NCBI RefSeq assembly: GCF_000372725.1
Contig: NW_005198537.1
Span: forward strand, 130,873 to 194,872
Origin: Emiliania huxleyi CCMP1516
Lineage: Eukaryota > Haptophyta > Isochrysidales > Noelaerhabdaceae
DNA length: 64,000 bases
Direction of reading: 5' to 3'
The translations under genes were made by a program, and so were the position numbers. Each line of letters begins with the position of its first letter. Within the stretch, counting starts at the first letter, position 1. The notes beneath the pieces are model-generated. The model had not been told where the DNA came from and ran no database searches. It saw only the letters and a list, made by a program, of their open reading frames with translations. Below are positions 21,292 through 32,523 of this stretch, piece by piece.

Positions 21292-24098
21292 ATGGCGAGC
21301 ATCGCGACTTCGCGCCAGGTGGATGCCATCAAGAGGACATTTGGTGGCCGTTCAATTGTCAGGCCGGGGCGTGCCGAGGACGTCTCTCTCGAGGCGCTGC
21401 TGGAGGCGCACCGGGCGCACATCAAGCGCAAGCGCGTGAGGCTCGCGCAACAGGGCCACGTTGGCATCAAGCGAATCCGTGAGCGGGACGGGCGGTTTGA
21501 GGCGACGGTACAGCACGGCGGTGTGGAGATCCCGCTCGGTGCCTTTGGGTCGTGGGAGGAAGCGCGGCGCGCGTGCGTGCAGCAAAAGGCTCCACCCGCC
21601 GCTCCCCCGCGCTACGAAGAGGAGAGCGATGATGACAGCGATCTGGAGCGAGAGCTGGAGGAGAGCGAGCAAGAGGGCGGCAAGGGCGGCATCTCGGTCG
21701 CGTTCGTTTCCAACGGCTGCAAATCGTCCCTCGGCGTGCCGTCGGAGTACGACCTTGACGTGCGTGCCCTTCCCCCCCCCCTCCCCCTAAATGCTCCCCC
21801 CCCTGCTCAAGGCCCCGCCGCCGCGAGCCCCCGCCGTAACGTTTCTCCCCCCCCCCCCCCTTCTCGCAGGTCGGGATCCTTGTTCGTGCCCGCTCGCGCA
21901 CGGACGGCGCCTGGCACTCCGCCAAGATTGTGGAGGTGATTGAGGGGGCGGTGAGCACGTTCGCCCCCGTCGGCGCGACGATTCAGTACAAGGTGCGGTT
22001 CCTCGGTGGCTGGCCGCCGATGCGCAACGAGCGGCTCGGGATCGATTCTCTCCGGCTGCCGGTCAAATTGTCCCCGCCTCGCCCCCCCTCGCCACCCAAG
22101 CAAACTTTCAAGTACGCCTGCCGCTTTTGCGGAGCTGGCAAGCTGCAGCCTGCCTCCAAGTGCCCCTGCTACGGAGGCTCGTCGCTCGCCGCCGCCGACA
22201 AGTACCGCGCCGCCGCCCGGGCGGCGGCAGCGGAGGAGGAGGACTGGGACGACGACGAGGAGGAGGCGGTGCCGAACCGATACGAGGCGCTCGGACAGTG
22301 CGAGCGCCACCCGCTCTGCGTGCGCGGCTTCAAGCACCTGGGCAAGGGCGGCAAGTGCCGCATTGTGCCCTTGGAGGATCGAGTGGAGGGGTCGGAGCAG
22401 CCGGAGCCGCGTCCGGTGGCGACCTCGGGCCCGCACTATACTTGCCGCAACTGCGGTCAGCCCAAGAAGGCGGCCGCCAGCATCTGCCGCAGCCCCTATT
22501 GCACTAACACGTGCGAAAAGGATCCGCGCTGCACGCGCGGCTACAAGCACGGCGGGCTCGGCGGGCTCTGCCGCATCCCCAAGCCGGAGGACGATGCAGT
22601 GGACGTGGAGACGGCAGAGCAGGTCAGAGCACCTCAAGACGGCAAGCCGGCGGCCGTGGGCCAGTGCGAGCGCAACCCGTACTGCGTCCGTGGCTTCAAG
22701 CACGGGGGCAAGGGTGGCAAGTGCAACATCCAGCCCCCGAACAAGCGGCCGAGGCTGCTGTGCCCCGAGCCGCTGCCCGCTGAGGACGAGAGCGATGAAA
22801 CGGAGCGCGGTGGTGGTAGCGACACCGAGAGCAGTAGCAGCCTGAGCGGCGGCAGCAACGCGCCTGCGGAGACCGACGCTGCGGAGGCGCTGAAGGCGGT
22901 GGCGATGGCGGCGCTCGCGCAGGAGGAGGCCGAGGCCGAAGCCGAGGTGAGGGAGGGCCAGGCCGGGGGCAACGCAGCGGCGGTCGCCGCCGCCGCAGAA
23001 GCGGTAGAGGCGGCCACGGCCATCTCACGCGCGGCGCAAGTGGAGATCGAGGCGGCGGCGGCGGCGGCGGCATCGGCTGAGGCTGCCCGGGCGCGTGAGG
23101 AGGTTGTGGCTGTGGCGGGCGGTGGCACCGCTGTCGTATCCGCCGGCCGCCCACCCCAGACGGGCGGGGAGGGCGAGACCGCAACCGCTGCGATTGCTGC
23201 GGCGGCGAAGGCGGTTGAGGAGGCCGCGTCGATCGCCGCCGCGCTGGGCGTTCTCGCCAAGCCGGGCGATGAGGCCGCGTCGCCGTCGGTGGCGCCGTCC
23301 CTCGCCAGGCCCAAAGGTGCCGACTCCGACTGCGTCGCTTCCGAGATGGCTGTTGACGTCACGGGCGATCAGCAGGCCATCACTGACGAGGGCCGAACGG
23401 TGACGGAGGCGGTGGAGGAGATGGAGTGGGAGGGAGCGACTAACGAGTCGGCGCTGGAGGACGTGGCGGCCGAGCCAGACGCGGTGGAGATGGGGGAGAA
23501 GGCGGCAGGCGACCTGGCGGAGAATGAGGCTGCGGCGGACGAGACTCAGCTCGAGGCGGCCGCTCTCGAGCCTACAGAGGCTGTTTGCGCATCCAACCTG
23601 GCGACGGAGCGCGATCTCGAGGTGGAGGGGGAGCTCGAAAAAGGGGGCTGCGTGGCGGTGACAGAGGCCGCACCCAAGGCGGAGCTCGGTGAGCTCGAAG
23701 ATCAAGCAGTGGTGGAGTCAGCAGCATCCTTCGCCGCGGCAGCGGCGGTGGAGCCCGCATCGAAACTGGGTGCGCTCTCGGCCGAGTTGCAGGTCGAGGC
23801 ATGAGTAGACGAGCCCGCAGGGTCAGCAGGAACCTCCTCGGATGCGTCTGTTACAGCAAGCGGCGATGAGGCCGTGAGCAGCTCCGACCTAGCGATGCTG
23901 CTGCCGGGGAGCGACGAGATCGCGCTTGCCCCGATGGCCGTCGACCAATCGCCGTCGGATGCGGAGGAGCAGGAGGGCGAGCACGTGATGACGGAGGATG
24001 GGCCGCCGTCCAAACGCGCCCGCATCCCGCCCACCCGCCTTTCCCAAGACGGGAACTGGGCCACCACCGCCCCTTCGCGATGGACGTCGACCGCGTGA
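21292..24098 (+). CDS. Nuclear protein: AP2-like and Tudor/Agenet-like domains plus Cys-His-Gly modules; in-frame TGA
   Basis: Exon 1 is 21292-21759 (an in-frame ATG also lies at 21235). A 110-bp GT-AG intron follows and exon 2 starts at 21870. Residues 57-97 (GIKRIRERDGRFEATV, then LGAFGSWEEARRAC) fit an AP2/ERF DNA-binding fold. Residues 157-220 (VGILVRARSRTDGAWHSAKI, then YKVRFLGGW) fit a Tudor/Agenet-type reader. Three copies of a module C-x6-C-x-RG-(F/Y)-KH-x-G-x-GG-x-C lie at about 22294-22360, 22510-22575 and 22660-22730. Two CxxCG-type knuckles start at about 22117 and 22440. A basic KRPRLL stretch is followed by a long acidic Ala/Glu-rich tail. TGA at 23802-23804 ends the frame, but the same frame continues in identical style to a stop at 24096-24098 and includes a nuclear-signal-like SKRARIP. 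Function is inferred as chromatin or transcription regulation. Confidence 0.7.
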
Positions 24099-24557
24099 GC
24101 CGGCAGAGGAGCTGCTTTGGCCTTGCGTATGCGCTCTCCAGCCACCAGCTCGTCGCTCTCACGTCTTAGCCCTCACGGTCTCAGCTCAGGCGGCGCGCGT
24201 CATTATTTTTATTCTCCTGTGCGTCGATTCACGACTAACCTGTCCAATGTGCAATGAGTGTATTGTATGAGCGGAGCTGTCATAAATACGGTCGCAGCTC
24301 GCACGCGGAGCGCTGCGATGAGGCATGATGGGCCGGGGCGAGGGCCGAAATTCCGCAATTGGCCATTGCGACGCGCCCCCGCCCCTCACCTCACCCCAGA
24401 CCCCACCCTCTCTCTCTCCCCTCCTCTCTCTCTCCTCCCCGCCGCTAGAATGGAGGGAGCACGTGCAGCTGCGGGCGCTCTGCAGACTCGGAGAGAGGTC
24501 CCACAGCTCCCGCGAACCGGCATACTAGAACAGCCAAGGCGTCTTCACTCTCGTGCC
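24099..24557. other. Short intergenic between convergent genes
   Basis: No gene is seen. A CT-rich low-complexity run lies at about 24405-24445. The AP2-like gene ends on its left and the SPX-RING-EEP gene ends on its right. Confidence 0.6.
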
Positions 24558-26935
24558 TCACTCCCTCAGCTCAAACGTGGTCAGGATGCCGATGTGGTCC
24601 GACAGAGGCGCGCCGGGGAGAAAGAAGGCCTCGCGGCGCAGCAAGGACGACCTCATGCGGCTCAGCAGCGGGCGCGGCTCGTTGGGCTGGTGCAGAAAGC
24701 AAAAGTCGAGCTGCATGTCTGCGTCCGGGTTGCACTTCTTGCCACGGATGAGCGGGTTGGCGGTATCCCAAGTGACGAGCGCGCCAGTCTCCTCGCCGAG
24801 AGTCGCTCCGCACTGGAAGATGGCGCCGAACTGCGAGCGTAGTGGCTTGCCCTTGTCGGGGTTGAGGTCGCCGCTAAAGATGCACGAGGTGGCGGCTGCG
24901 GCGGCGTGGATGCGGCGCGCGAGGTACCGGACGAGGGTGCTGTTGGACGAGAGGTGCGGCAAGTGCGTGTTGAGCAGGGTGAGGCGGCAGGCCGGCACGT
25001 CGCCCTGTGCGAGGGCGACGACTACCTCCTGCACGCCACGCGGCCGGAGCCGGAAGAACTGCCCGAGGAGCCACGACTGCCAGGCGGGGAGCTTGACGGC
25101 GGGGGACGCGGCTCCAGCAGGCTGCTTGAGCGGGCTGCTCGTCTCTGCGGAGCACGCATCGACGAACGCGTCGAAAGCGGTGTGCACGAAGGCGGAGGCG
25201 GGCGAGCCGCGCCGGCGCAGCACGACGAGCTGCTCGCGCCGGCACCAGAGGGGGTGAGAGGACGGGCCGGGAGGGCAAACGGCGGTGGCGGGCGCTAGCG
25301 GCGGCGGGTCGGGCTGCTGGCTCGCCTGGCCGGCGATCGAGCCGAGGAGGTACTGCGTCACTACGGAGTGGCGCCAGCGCGTGGCGCAGACCGCCGCGAT
25401 GAGGACCAGCCGGGCGAGCGGGTGCGCGGGCAGCGGCAGCGGCAGCGCCGCCGCCGCACAGAACGCCTCGAGGAGGAGGAGCTTTGCGGAGGCGACGAGG
25501 AGGACTGGGGGACGGGACGACGTGTCAAATGTGCGTCTGCAGGCGCGTAGAGACTGCGGCAGAGCGACTGAGAGCGGCCCGCTGCGGGGAGAGGCCACAT
25601 GGTGTCTCACCGGCGAGGGCGAACAGCTGGACGGCGAAGTAGGTGGGCCGCCACGGCACGTATGCGGCCTCGTAGTCGGGGAGAGCGCCGAGCAGCGCCC
25701 GCAGCGTCGCCTTGCCGGACACCTCCTGCAGCAGCACCTAGAGTGAGACCAACAAAGAATCACAATCACTGCTCGTGTCCTCATGTCGTGGAGCAGACTC
25801 CACAGGCGCCAGGTCGGCGGAGGAGGACCGGATGTAGGCCGCCTGCTGCGCCCAGCGAGCCTTGGCGCGCGACGACTGCGCGTCGAGGGCGACGTCGCCG
25901 TACGAGTCCGCCCAGTCGAGCCTGCGTCACGAGGGACAGTGGTGCAGTCGGTGGCGGCGTCACGAGGGAGAGTGGTGCAGTCGGTGGCGGCGTCACGAGG
26001 GACAGTGGTGCAGTCGGTGGCGGCGTCACGAGGGAGAGTGGTGCAGTCGGTGGCGGCGTCACGAGGGACAGTGGTGCAGTCGGTGGCGGCGTCACGCGCA
26101 GACAAAGGTTGGAAGGGGATCGCTCTCACCCGAGCAGCACGCCAAGCGCGATTTGCCAGGAAGGGGCCTTGAAGGGGAAGCAGATTGCGGCCAGGTTCCA
26201 GGTGAGCACTCTCAGCTCGCCGCCACCGCCACCGCCGGAACCCGCCGCCGAGCCGCCCTCCGCCTCAAGCCGCTTGGCTGCTGCCGCCTCCTCTGCTGCC
26301 GTCGGCAGCGGCGCTGCGAGCGGGTCGTACTTGCCTCCCGCATGTGTGCCGAGGAGCTTGTCGATCGCGGCGAGCGTTGGGTCGAGCGACTGCGGTTTCC
26401 GGCAGACGGGGCAGCTCTCGAAGCCGGCGAGGGCACACTCCGCCATGCACGAGTAGCAGAAGCGGTGTCCGCACTGAGTCAGGACGATGTGATCCGTCGC
26501 ATTGTAGGCGTCGAGGCAAACGGGGCAGTTCTCCTCGCACCCACCCCCTGTGCTCGCGCTGCACCCCACCTCCTCGCCTCGCTGCGCGCGTGCAAGCTCG
26601 ACCGGAAGCGAAGCATTCAGGAGCAGCATGCAGAGGCGGGATTGCGAGACAAGCGAGCCACTGCTGGATCCCGCCAACCACTTGTCCGCCTTCTTCTCGA
26701 TTTTGCGAAGCGCCAGGTAATTCAGGACCGCAAACGAATGCACCTCGCGCACACTCAGGCTGCTTGCACTCGCCTGCATTGCCTGCAACTCGCCGTCGAC
26801 AGCGCGAACCTCATCAGCGAGCAACTGCTCGAAACGCTTGCGCGAGACTCCGCTTCGGATGCGCTCTTTGAGCAACCCGTAGTCAATGTGTCGTCGTGGC
26901 GTGCGGTGCTTCTCGAGCACCTCCTTGAATTTCAT
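24558..26935 (-). CDS. SPX-RING-endonuclease/exonuclease/phosphatase fusion protein
   Basis: Four exons on the minus strand: 26935-26130, 25921-25804, 25737-25611 and 25504-24558, all GT-AG and in phase, giving 665 aa. Residues 1-85 are an SPX domain (MKFKEVLEKHRTPRRHIDYG start). SPX domains sense inositol pyrophosphates and phosphate status. Residues 137-178 are a complete C3HC4 RING (Cys137, 140, 155, His157, Cys160, 163, 175, 178), the E3-ligase fold, as in plant SPX-RING NLA. From residue 241 an EEP (DNase I-like) domain carries its motifs in order: LTWNL (Asn247), LLQEV (Glu313), LLNTHLPH, SGDLN (Asp563, Asn565), QLDF (Asp617) and SDHI (Asp653, His654). A hydrophobic Leu/Ala insert of about 60 residues lies after residue 351. 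Intron 1 is mostly a 33-bp minisatellite. Its catalytic substrate (inositol phosphate, lipid or nucleic acid) cannot be read from sequence. Confidence 0.9.
25925..26092. repeat. 33-bp minisatellite, five copies, filling SPX-RING-EEP intron 1
   Basis: The unit starts GTCACGAGGGACAGTGGTGC and continues AGTCGGTGGCGGC. Copies alternate GACAG and GAGAG at one site, so the true period is a 66-bp pair. The array occupies nearly the whole intron (25922-26129), including close to its 3' splice site on the minus strand. Confidence 0.9.
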
Positions 26936-29850
26936 GGAATATGAGGTCGAACGGGTTGCTCTCCTCAACTCCGACGGACTCGGATGTCGAGCGCATATTC
27001 TGGGACAATAAAAAACGATTTGCCGTCTTGTTCATACACCGGGTACGGGCGCTGCGAGACTGGGCGAGAAGAAAAAAAACGGGGAGGCAGACGCCCGAAG
27101 GCAACCTGATGGTGGCGAACATGGCTCATGGGAGAGCGCTCGCGCACGGACGGACGCACCACACTCCCTGTGAGTGAGGTAGCGGTTTGTGCCGTTCTCC
27201 CATCCCTCCCTTGGCCGGTCTGTTTTCTTTCTTTCTTCTCCCCCTCGCCCGCGGCCAGGCAGTCCCGCGGCGGCGCCGGGCGCGCGCCGGCCCGAGCGGG
27301 GCGCGGCGATGCCGATGGCGATAAATAAAAACGGACACCTCTACTGTGAGATGGGTAAAAAGTAACTGTGGTCCCCGGATCTTTGTGCAGGGTTCTTTGT
27401 GGGTGTGGTCGGCGACTAGCCGGGGTCGTCCTCCCGCTGGGCTGGGGGACTAGCACTAGCCATCTTCCACACATGGTCCCTCGGGTCCCTGCTGCTCCTA
27501 ATCTCTTCGTACATCCTCCTGCTGATCTCCGCAAAGTCCTGCTCCCTCCCTCGTCTCGCCCTGCGCGTCTGCTCCACCTCCCCGTCGTCTGCCCTGCGTC
27601 GTCTGGCGACTGGTCTCCTCCATAGTCGGTTGAGGTCGCCGCCCTCCTCGTGCCTCTTCCTAACGCGTTCCCTCGGCGGCCGATGCCGTCTGCTCCGACT
27701 CCCCCGTCCCCGGGTCTACCCTGGGTCTACCCTGCTCTCGTCTGCGCTAGTCTCTGCTTCGTCATCACTGGCGCCTCTCTTCTTTCTCTCCCCTTCTCTG
27801 GATGAACTTTTGATCACTTGATGGCGGGGCCGAGCGTTTTTGATCTCTCGGCGGTCAGTGGGCGCCCGCCCGCCGCCTCTGTGCTCTGAGGGGGTTGGGC
27901 CCCCAGCCTGAAAACAAAAACAAGCTCGAAAGCAGCCAAAATCAGCCTGCGAGAGAGGCACTGCGCTCCGCTGGCCTCACTCATATGGGGATGTGTGCCG
28001 ACACCAATACTGATCTAAAACCTGGAAACCCTTGTTCAAGCGCCATCCTTCCTAGGATTGCCTAACGTTAATTTGGGGCCTAAAACAGTTGCGCGATTGT
28101 TGGCTGAAATCCTCAACGTTGTTCAAGTGTTCATCCCAGCCCATGCTGTTACTGTTTGTTACTGTTGTTACTGTTGTTCCAGCGGCCAGCAAGCACTTGA
28201 GCACTTGAGCACTGGATAGGGTCGATTCCGCATGGTACGGGACCCCTCGATCGTCTCGCCCTCCCTCACTGGAGTGTTCATTGGGGGGGGGCATAACAAA
28301 CACGGTACAGGATCGAGGTGCACGCTGCCGAAGCAGTGCCGTCCCCCCTCTCCCCGACGGCGATGGCGGTGTGACCGATCGAGCTACAAGAGGAGCTTGG
28401 TCAGCAGCCGGGATAGTCTGATGCACCAGCAGACGAAATGGCAAAAAAACCCGGGTAGACCCGAAAATACCTGGGGTTTTCCGGGTATTTTCGGGTATTA
28501 CCCGCACTGGACACTAGAGAGATCGTCGTGGGTCACTGCCAGGCCTTCCTTACTGTTGTTCAGTCGGCCTAACGTTAGCTACTGTTCGGTTGGGGAGCCC
28601 CACTGTTGTTCTGTTGTTCCTGTTAACACTAGTAACACTGTTCAGCTCCCAACGTTAGGCAACCGCCAACCCTAATTCCTTCCCTGCTGGTTTCGAACTG
28701 GCGACCTTCACCGCTCGCGGCAAGGGAGCCAGCCAGAGATCGCTTCATGAGTGAGAGGGGTCAAAACGTGGCGACCTATATAGCATAAAAATAAATAAAT
28801 AAAATAATAAAAACCGGGGGAATTAGACACCACAGATACGCACACACCGACGCCCGAAGTGCCAAGAAGGACGTCATTAGTACGAAACCTCAGAAGGCCA
28901 TGGGCGCCGAGGGAACATTCCCCCGAGAGGACAAATAAAGCAAAAATAAAAAAGTCGACGCACGCCCCCTCCTTGCGCAGTGACCCTCGCTAAGTGTCGC
29001 CGTCTCGGGGCACGCTATCCTGCGCAGGCAGGGCAAGCGGGGGCGGGGGGCAGTCCCCCTGGTCTGATACTGGGGTGTGGGTGTCTCCAGTCTCGGAGGG
29101 GGGCAAGAAGGTAAGAATATCTAATTTTTAATTCCTTCCCTGCTCCCACCTGATGCTAGCTGCTTCCCCGCGCCGCCTCCTTGGCCCCCTTGGGCGTATT
29201 TTCTACTCCCAGTGGGGGGGCTGGGCCCCCGGCCCGCCCCTCTTGTGTTCTGTTTTCTGTTTTTCAAAACGCCCGCTCGCCCGCCACCCCGAGGCGGCTC
29301 GATCCCGGCCCCCCACACTGACCGCCGAGAGATCCTCGGTGCTCGGACCCGGCTCGCATCACGCATGTCGCATGTCGCATGTCGTCGCAAACCCGAACAC
29401 CGAACACGCTCGGCGCGCGCGCCCGGATCGCGCGCGGATGCGGGGGGGATGGGCCCGAGCCTCTGTTTTTTTGCATTCTTTCCTTTTCCATTTAAGATGT
29501 TAAAAATTTTTCCTTGGTTTGGATGTGTTGAGACAATAAATAACGTATGCGAAGCTGAGCGTGTGTGGTGTGACAGTCACGACGGCGGACGAGGCGCGCG
29601 GGGCCACAGGCAGCAGGCGCCAAACAGCGGAGCGGAGACGGGAGACAGACGTTAGGCTCCTTGCCGGCCCCCGGTCCGGACCTCCCGACCCCGCCCTCCC
29701 GACGATGGGACACCCGCCCTGGGGCCGTCCCCGTTCGATAAATACATGGCAACACTGGACACGCGTCCCTCCAGGCGGGAGCGCGGCTGTGGATCTTCCC
29801 CTCACCCGGGCCGCGCCTGCCCGCTGCAGGGCGGAGCGGAGGGCGGCGCG
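26936..29850. other. Intergenic, repeat-rich; SPX upstream region, then dispersed repeats
   Basis: 26936-27178 is the upstream region of the SPX gene and is duplicated at 41743-41985. 27172-27240 is the (TTTC)n-tailed repeat end. 27320-27420 is inverted at 57800-57905 and partly repeated at 34965-35010. 27825-27915 is inverted at 1715-1800. 28050-28130 matches 15885-15965. 28195-28300 is inverted at 17776-17876. 28446-28497 can form a hairpin with 12-bp arms. 29205-29300 is inverted at 1300-1400. No supported gene. Confidence 0.65.
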
Positions 29851-29884
29851 TCACGCCTCCATCGAGACCACATGCTCAACGATG

Positions 29885-29915
<31 letters not shown>

Positions 29916-30377
29916 GCTGCGCCCCCGGCCAGCCGCCAAGGAGGAGCGAGCCGTTGGCTTGGAAGGGGCCGACGTCGCGGAGAGGGCTGGACTGCGTCGC
30001 GCGGGCGCGCTTGGTGGACGCGTCGGGCGAGACGATGCCCTCGCCGCTCGCGCGCTTCCCTCGACGCAGCACAGCACCGCCTCCTGCCGCGCCCGCGCGG
30101 GTCGGCTCGGCAAGCTGAAGCAGCGTCGTGTAGTACTCGTTCTCGAGGCGCACGCGCTGGTACCTGCAGGGAGTGGCAGGGGCGGCACGGCTCGGTCCGC
30201 TTGCGCCGGCGGAGCCGATGGCTCCCGCCGGGCTGGCGAGGCGCGGCGGGTCGCGATTGCGTTGACGGTGGAGGGCGGGGCAACTCACGCTTCGTATTCC
30301 GCCATGGAGAAGCCAGACTGATCGAAGACGGGCGTCTCGCACTGCATCTCACTCGAGTCAAGCGAGCCGCCCCACAT
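29851..30377 (-). CDS. Small hypothetical protein with C-terminal polyglutamine
   Basis: Exons 30377-30289 and 30163-29851 join in phase with a GT-AG intron, giving 133 aa. The N-terminal half looks structured: ETPVFDQSGFSMAEYEA spliced to YQRVRLENEYYTTLLQLAEP, a helix with a tyrosine pair. A basic patch (RRGKRASGEG, then STKRARATQSSP) resembles a nuclear signal with possible Ser/Thr-Pro phosphosites. Eleven glutamines, encoded by a CAG-type run at about 29885-29920, precede PIVEHVVSMEA. I chose the ATG at 30377 (MWGGSLDSSE); the frame is open further upstream to an ATG at 30557. A nuclear regulatory role is a guess from the basic patch and polyQ only. Confidence 0.6.
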
Positions 30378-31055
30378 TGGCAAGGAGGCGACCAGAGGCC
30401 GGGGGGGGCAATCAGTGGGCCCCGTCACCAGGCCTCTCGAGGACACCCTCAACCAGGCAGGCAAGGAAGAATTCGTGAAAAAGCCTGTCTCACAGCACAC
30501 TGGCACGGAAGAAATCGACCTGAGCTCTAGCCCTTTGCAGGACCCGATCCCGACCATCTGGCTCGCTGGGTGCGCTTCTTAGCTCCCCGGCCCTGGATGT
30601 GAGGCTGCCGACCGGACTGCACTCCAAGTGCTCCAAGTGCGACAGCGAGTGAGACCGCCAGTGGAGTTGGGAGTCCCGTGAAATCCCTGTGAGCTGTGTG
30701 GTGGCGGCGTGCCGTCCTCCCATCCCTCCCTTGGGTTGTCGGTTTTCTTTCTTTCTTTCTGGAGTTGGGAGTCCACCGTGCACCGCCTCGCGGTCGCGCC
30801 GCACCCCTTTCTCGCCCTCCGTCTGCTCACGTGTTCATCCCCATCAGCATCAGTGCATCACCCTCCGCGCGCACTCCAGTAATCTCGCCGCCTACCGCAC
30901 CCTCGACACGTACTAACCAGAGTACCAAGCAGCAGCTCACCACCCTTCGCGCTTCGCCCCTCACGGCCACCGGAGACCGGTCGCACGAATGTGTATATGC
31001 GACCACCTCCACCCCCGCCCTCCACGGACCATGCCGTCCGCACCCGGCCGGTGCA
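30378..31055. other. Intergenic with a retroposon end
   Basis: 30675-30765 is a 5'-truncated copy of the (TTTC)n-tailed repeat. The rest shows nothing recognisable between the polyQ gene and the end of the CREG gene. Confidence 0.6.
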
Positions 31056-32523
31056 TCACGCCGCCGCAACTCGCGGCCGCGGCGCAGGCAGGCCGAGCGG
31101 CGAGGCGGCGAGGTACTCGGCGACACTCAGGGCGGCGGCGCCGCCGTAGTCGTCGAAGAAGACGAGGCTGGTCGGCTCGATGGCGTAGTAGCGGCCGCCC
31201 GTGTGCGCGCCTCCCTCGCAGAGCCAACGCGCGTGCGGGTGGCGGGCGCAGAAGCGCGCCTGCCGAGAGGGCGGGGGCGGGGGGGGGGGGGCCTCCAGGA
31301 GGGGAGGGGACGGGAGGCGTGCGGCGGAGGGCGGATAGGCGGGGGCGAGGGGAGGGGGGTGGCGAGGGGAGGGGGGTGGCGAAGCGCCTCTGCGCTCTCC
31401 ACGTCGGCCTTCGTGGTCAGTGGCCGCAGCGTGCCGGAGAGGTGCAGGCGCGCGCAGGTTGGGTCCTCGGGGTCGACCCCGCCGCAGGTCGGCGGTGGAG
31501 GGGAGGCCTGCCCGCCGGCCCGCCCGGGCGCGGCTCCGGCCAGCGACGCCTGCGAGAAGGAGAGGCTCGCGCGCGGCTCCGCCTCGATGTCTCTGTACGA
31601 CGGGTCCGGGAAGGGGAGGTAGAGGACCGGCTTGCCAGTCGAGTTGGCGCCGAGGCCTGCGGTAGAGGCGTCCCCCCGAGGCGTCGGGGAGGAGGAGGAG
31701 GGCGGGGACGGGAGGGGGGAGGGGCGGCACCGTCCGCGACCGACCGCACGTTGCTCCATGGCCTCCCTCCGAGCCGCACGGACACGGTCCCGAGCGAGGA
31801 CCAGCCGGAGTGGTACACGAGCCAGCGGGCAAGCGAAGCGGAGGAGCGGTTCCGCGCCGGCGGCGGGGCGGTGGCGGCGGCGGCGGTGGCAGTGGTGGCG
31901 GCGGTGGCGGCGGTGCTGGCGGCGGAAGGGGGCACGTTGTGGCGCGGCGTGGCGGCGTAGTACTCCCCGGGCGGGATGTGCGCCCCTCCGCCGTAAAAGT
32001 CGATCATCCAGACGTCGGCCGGACGGAGCTCGAAGACCTCGAAGCCGTGCGAGGCGGGCCAGCGCCGCATCTGCGGGTGGCGGGCAAAGAGCGCCGCCCG
32101 GCCGAGGGCAGTGGCCGGGCCCTGCGTCCGCGCCAGTCTCCCCGAGAGCGTCAGTTTGGTGCAGCGCGGGTCCTCCGGGTCCAGCGCCGCCGCCTCGCAG
32201 CCCGTTGAGCGGTTTAGGGCGGCTTGTGAGAGGGTGAGAGAGGCGTTGCAGCCCGAGTCCGCGTCGGCGAGAGAGGAGGCGCCCGGTTGCGATGCTGCGA
32301 CGGAGGTTGCGATGTAAAAGAAGAGCCGGCCAGAGTGGCACGCAGCGTCACTGCACGCCGAGTCGGAGAGCGACAGCACCGCTGCGCTCGGCGCGCCGTC
32401 CGTTAGCGTCGTGACGTAGCCCCAGTCGGAGCGTGCGACCATCCAGCGGGCCGTCTCCGCCTCTGGCGAGGAGGAGGCGAGCAGCGCGGGAGAGGCGTGG
32501 AGCGGGAGGAGAGGCAAGTGCAT
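31056..32523 (-). CDS. CREG: Tandem CREG-domain protein (two FMN-binding split-barrel domains)
   Basis: Exons 32523-31731, 31656-31388 and 31259-31056 fit in phase, giving 421 aa (intron 1 GT, intron 2 GC). CREG proteins are secreted or lysosomal glycoproteins with a PNPOx-like fold. Domain 1 (about residues 25-205): ETARWMVARSDWGYVTTL, SLSDSACSD, FFYIATSV, then DPEDPRCTKLTLSGRL, RHPQMRRWP, and DVWMIDFYGGG before EYYA. Domain 2 (about 230-415) repeats the order: LARWLVYHSGWSSLGTVSV, VLYLPFPDPSYRD, DPEDPTCARLHLSGTL, RHPHARWL, then LVFFDDYGGAAALS before EYLA. The linker is Ala/Thr/Pro-rich. The start MHLPLLPLHASPALLAS is a plausible but weak signal peptide. Standard CREG proteins have one such domain, so this gene carries an internal duplication. 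Confidence 0.88.

Noticed and set aside
23802-23804. Selenocysteine codon
   Set aside because: The context is an acidic low-complexity tail without redox motif, and no SECIS-like structure is apparent downstream.
25925-26092. CRISPR-like array
   Set aside because: The 33-bp units are contiguous without spacers and sit in a eukaryotic intron; it is a minisatellite.
28685-28745. Possible tRNA or tRNA-derived SINE on the minus strand
   Set aside because: A B-box-like AGTTCGAAACC is present, but the T-stem bases do not pair and no A box or cloverleaf can be formed.
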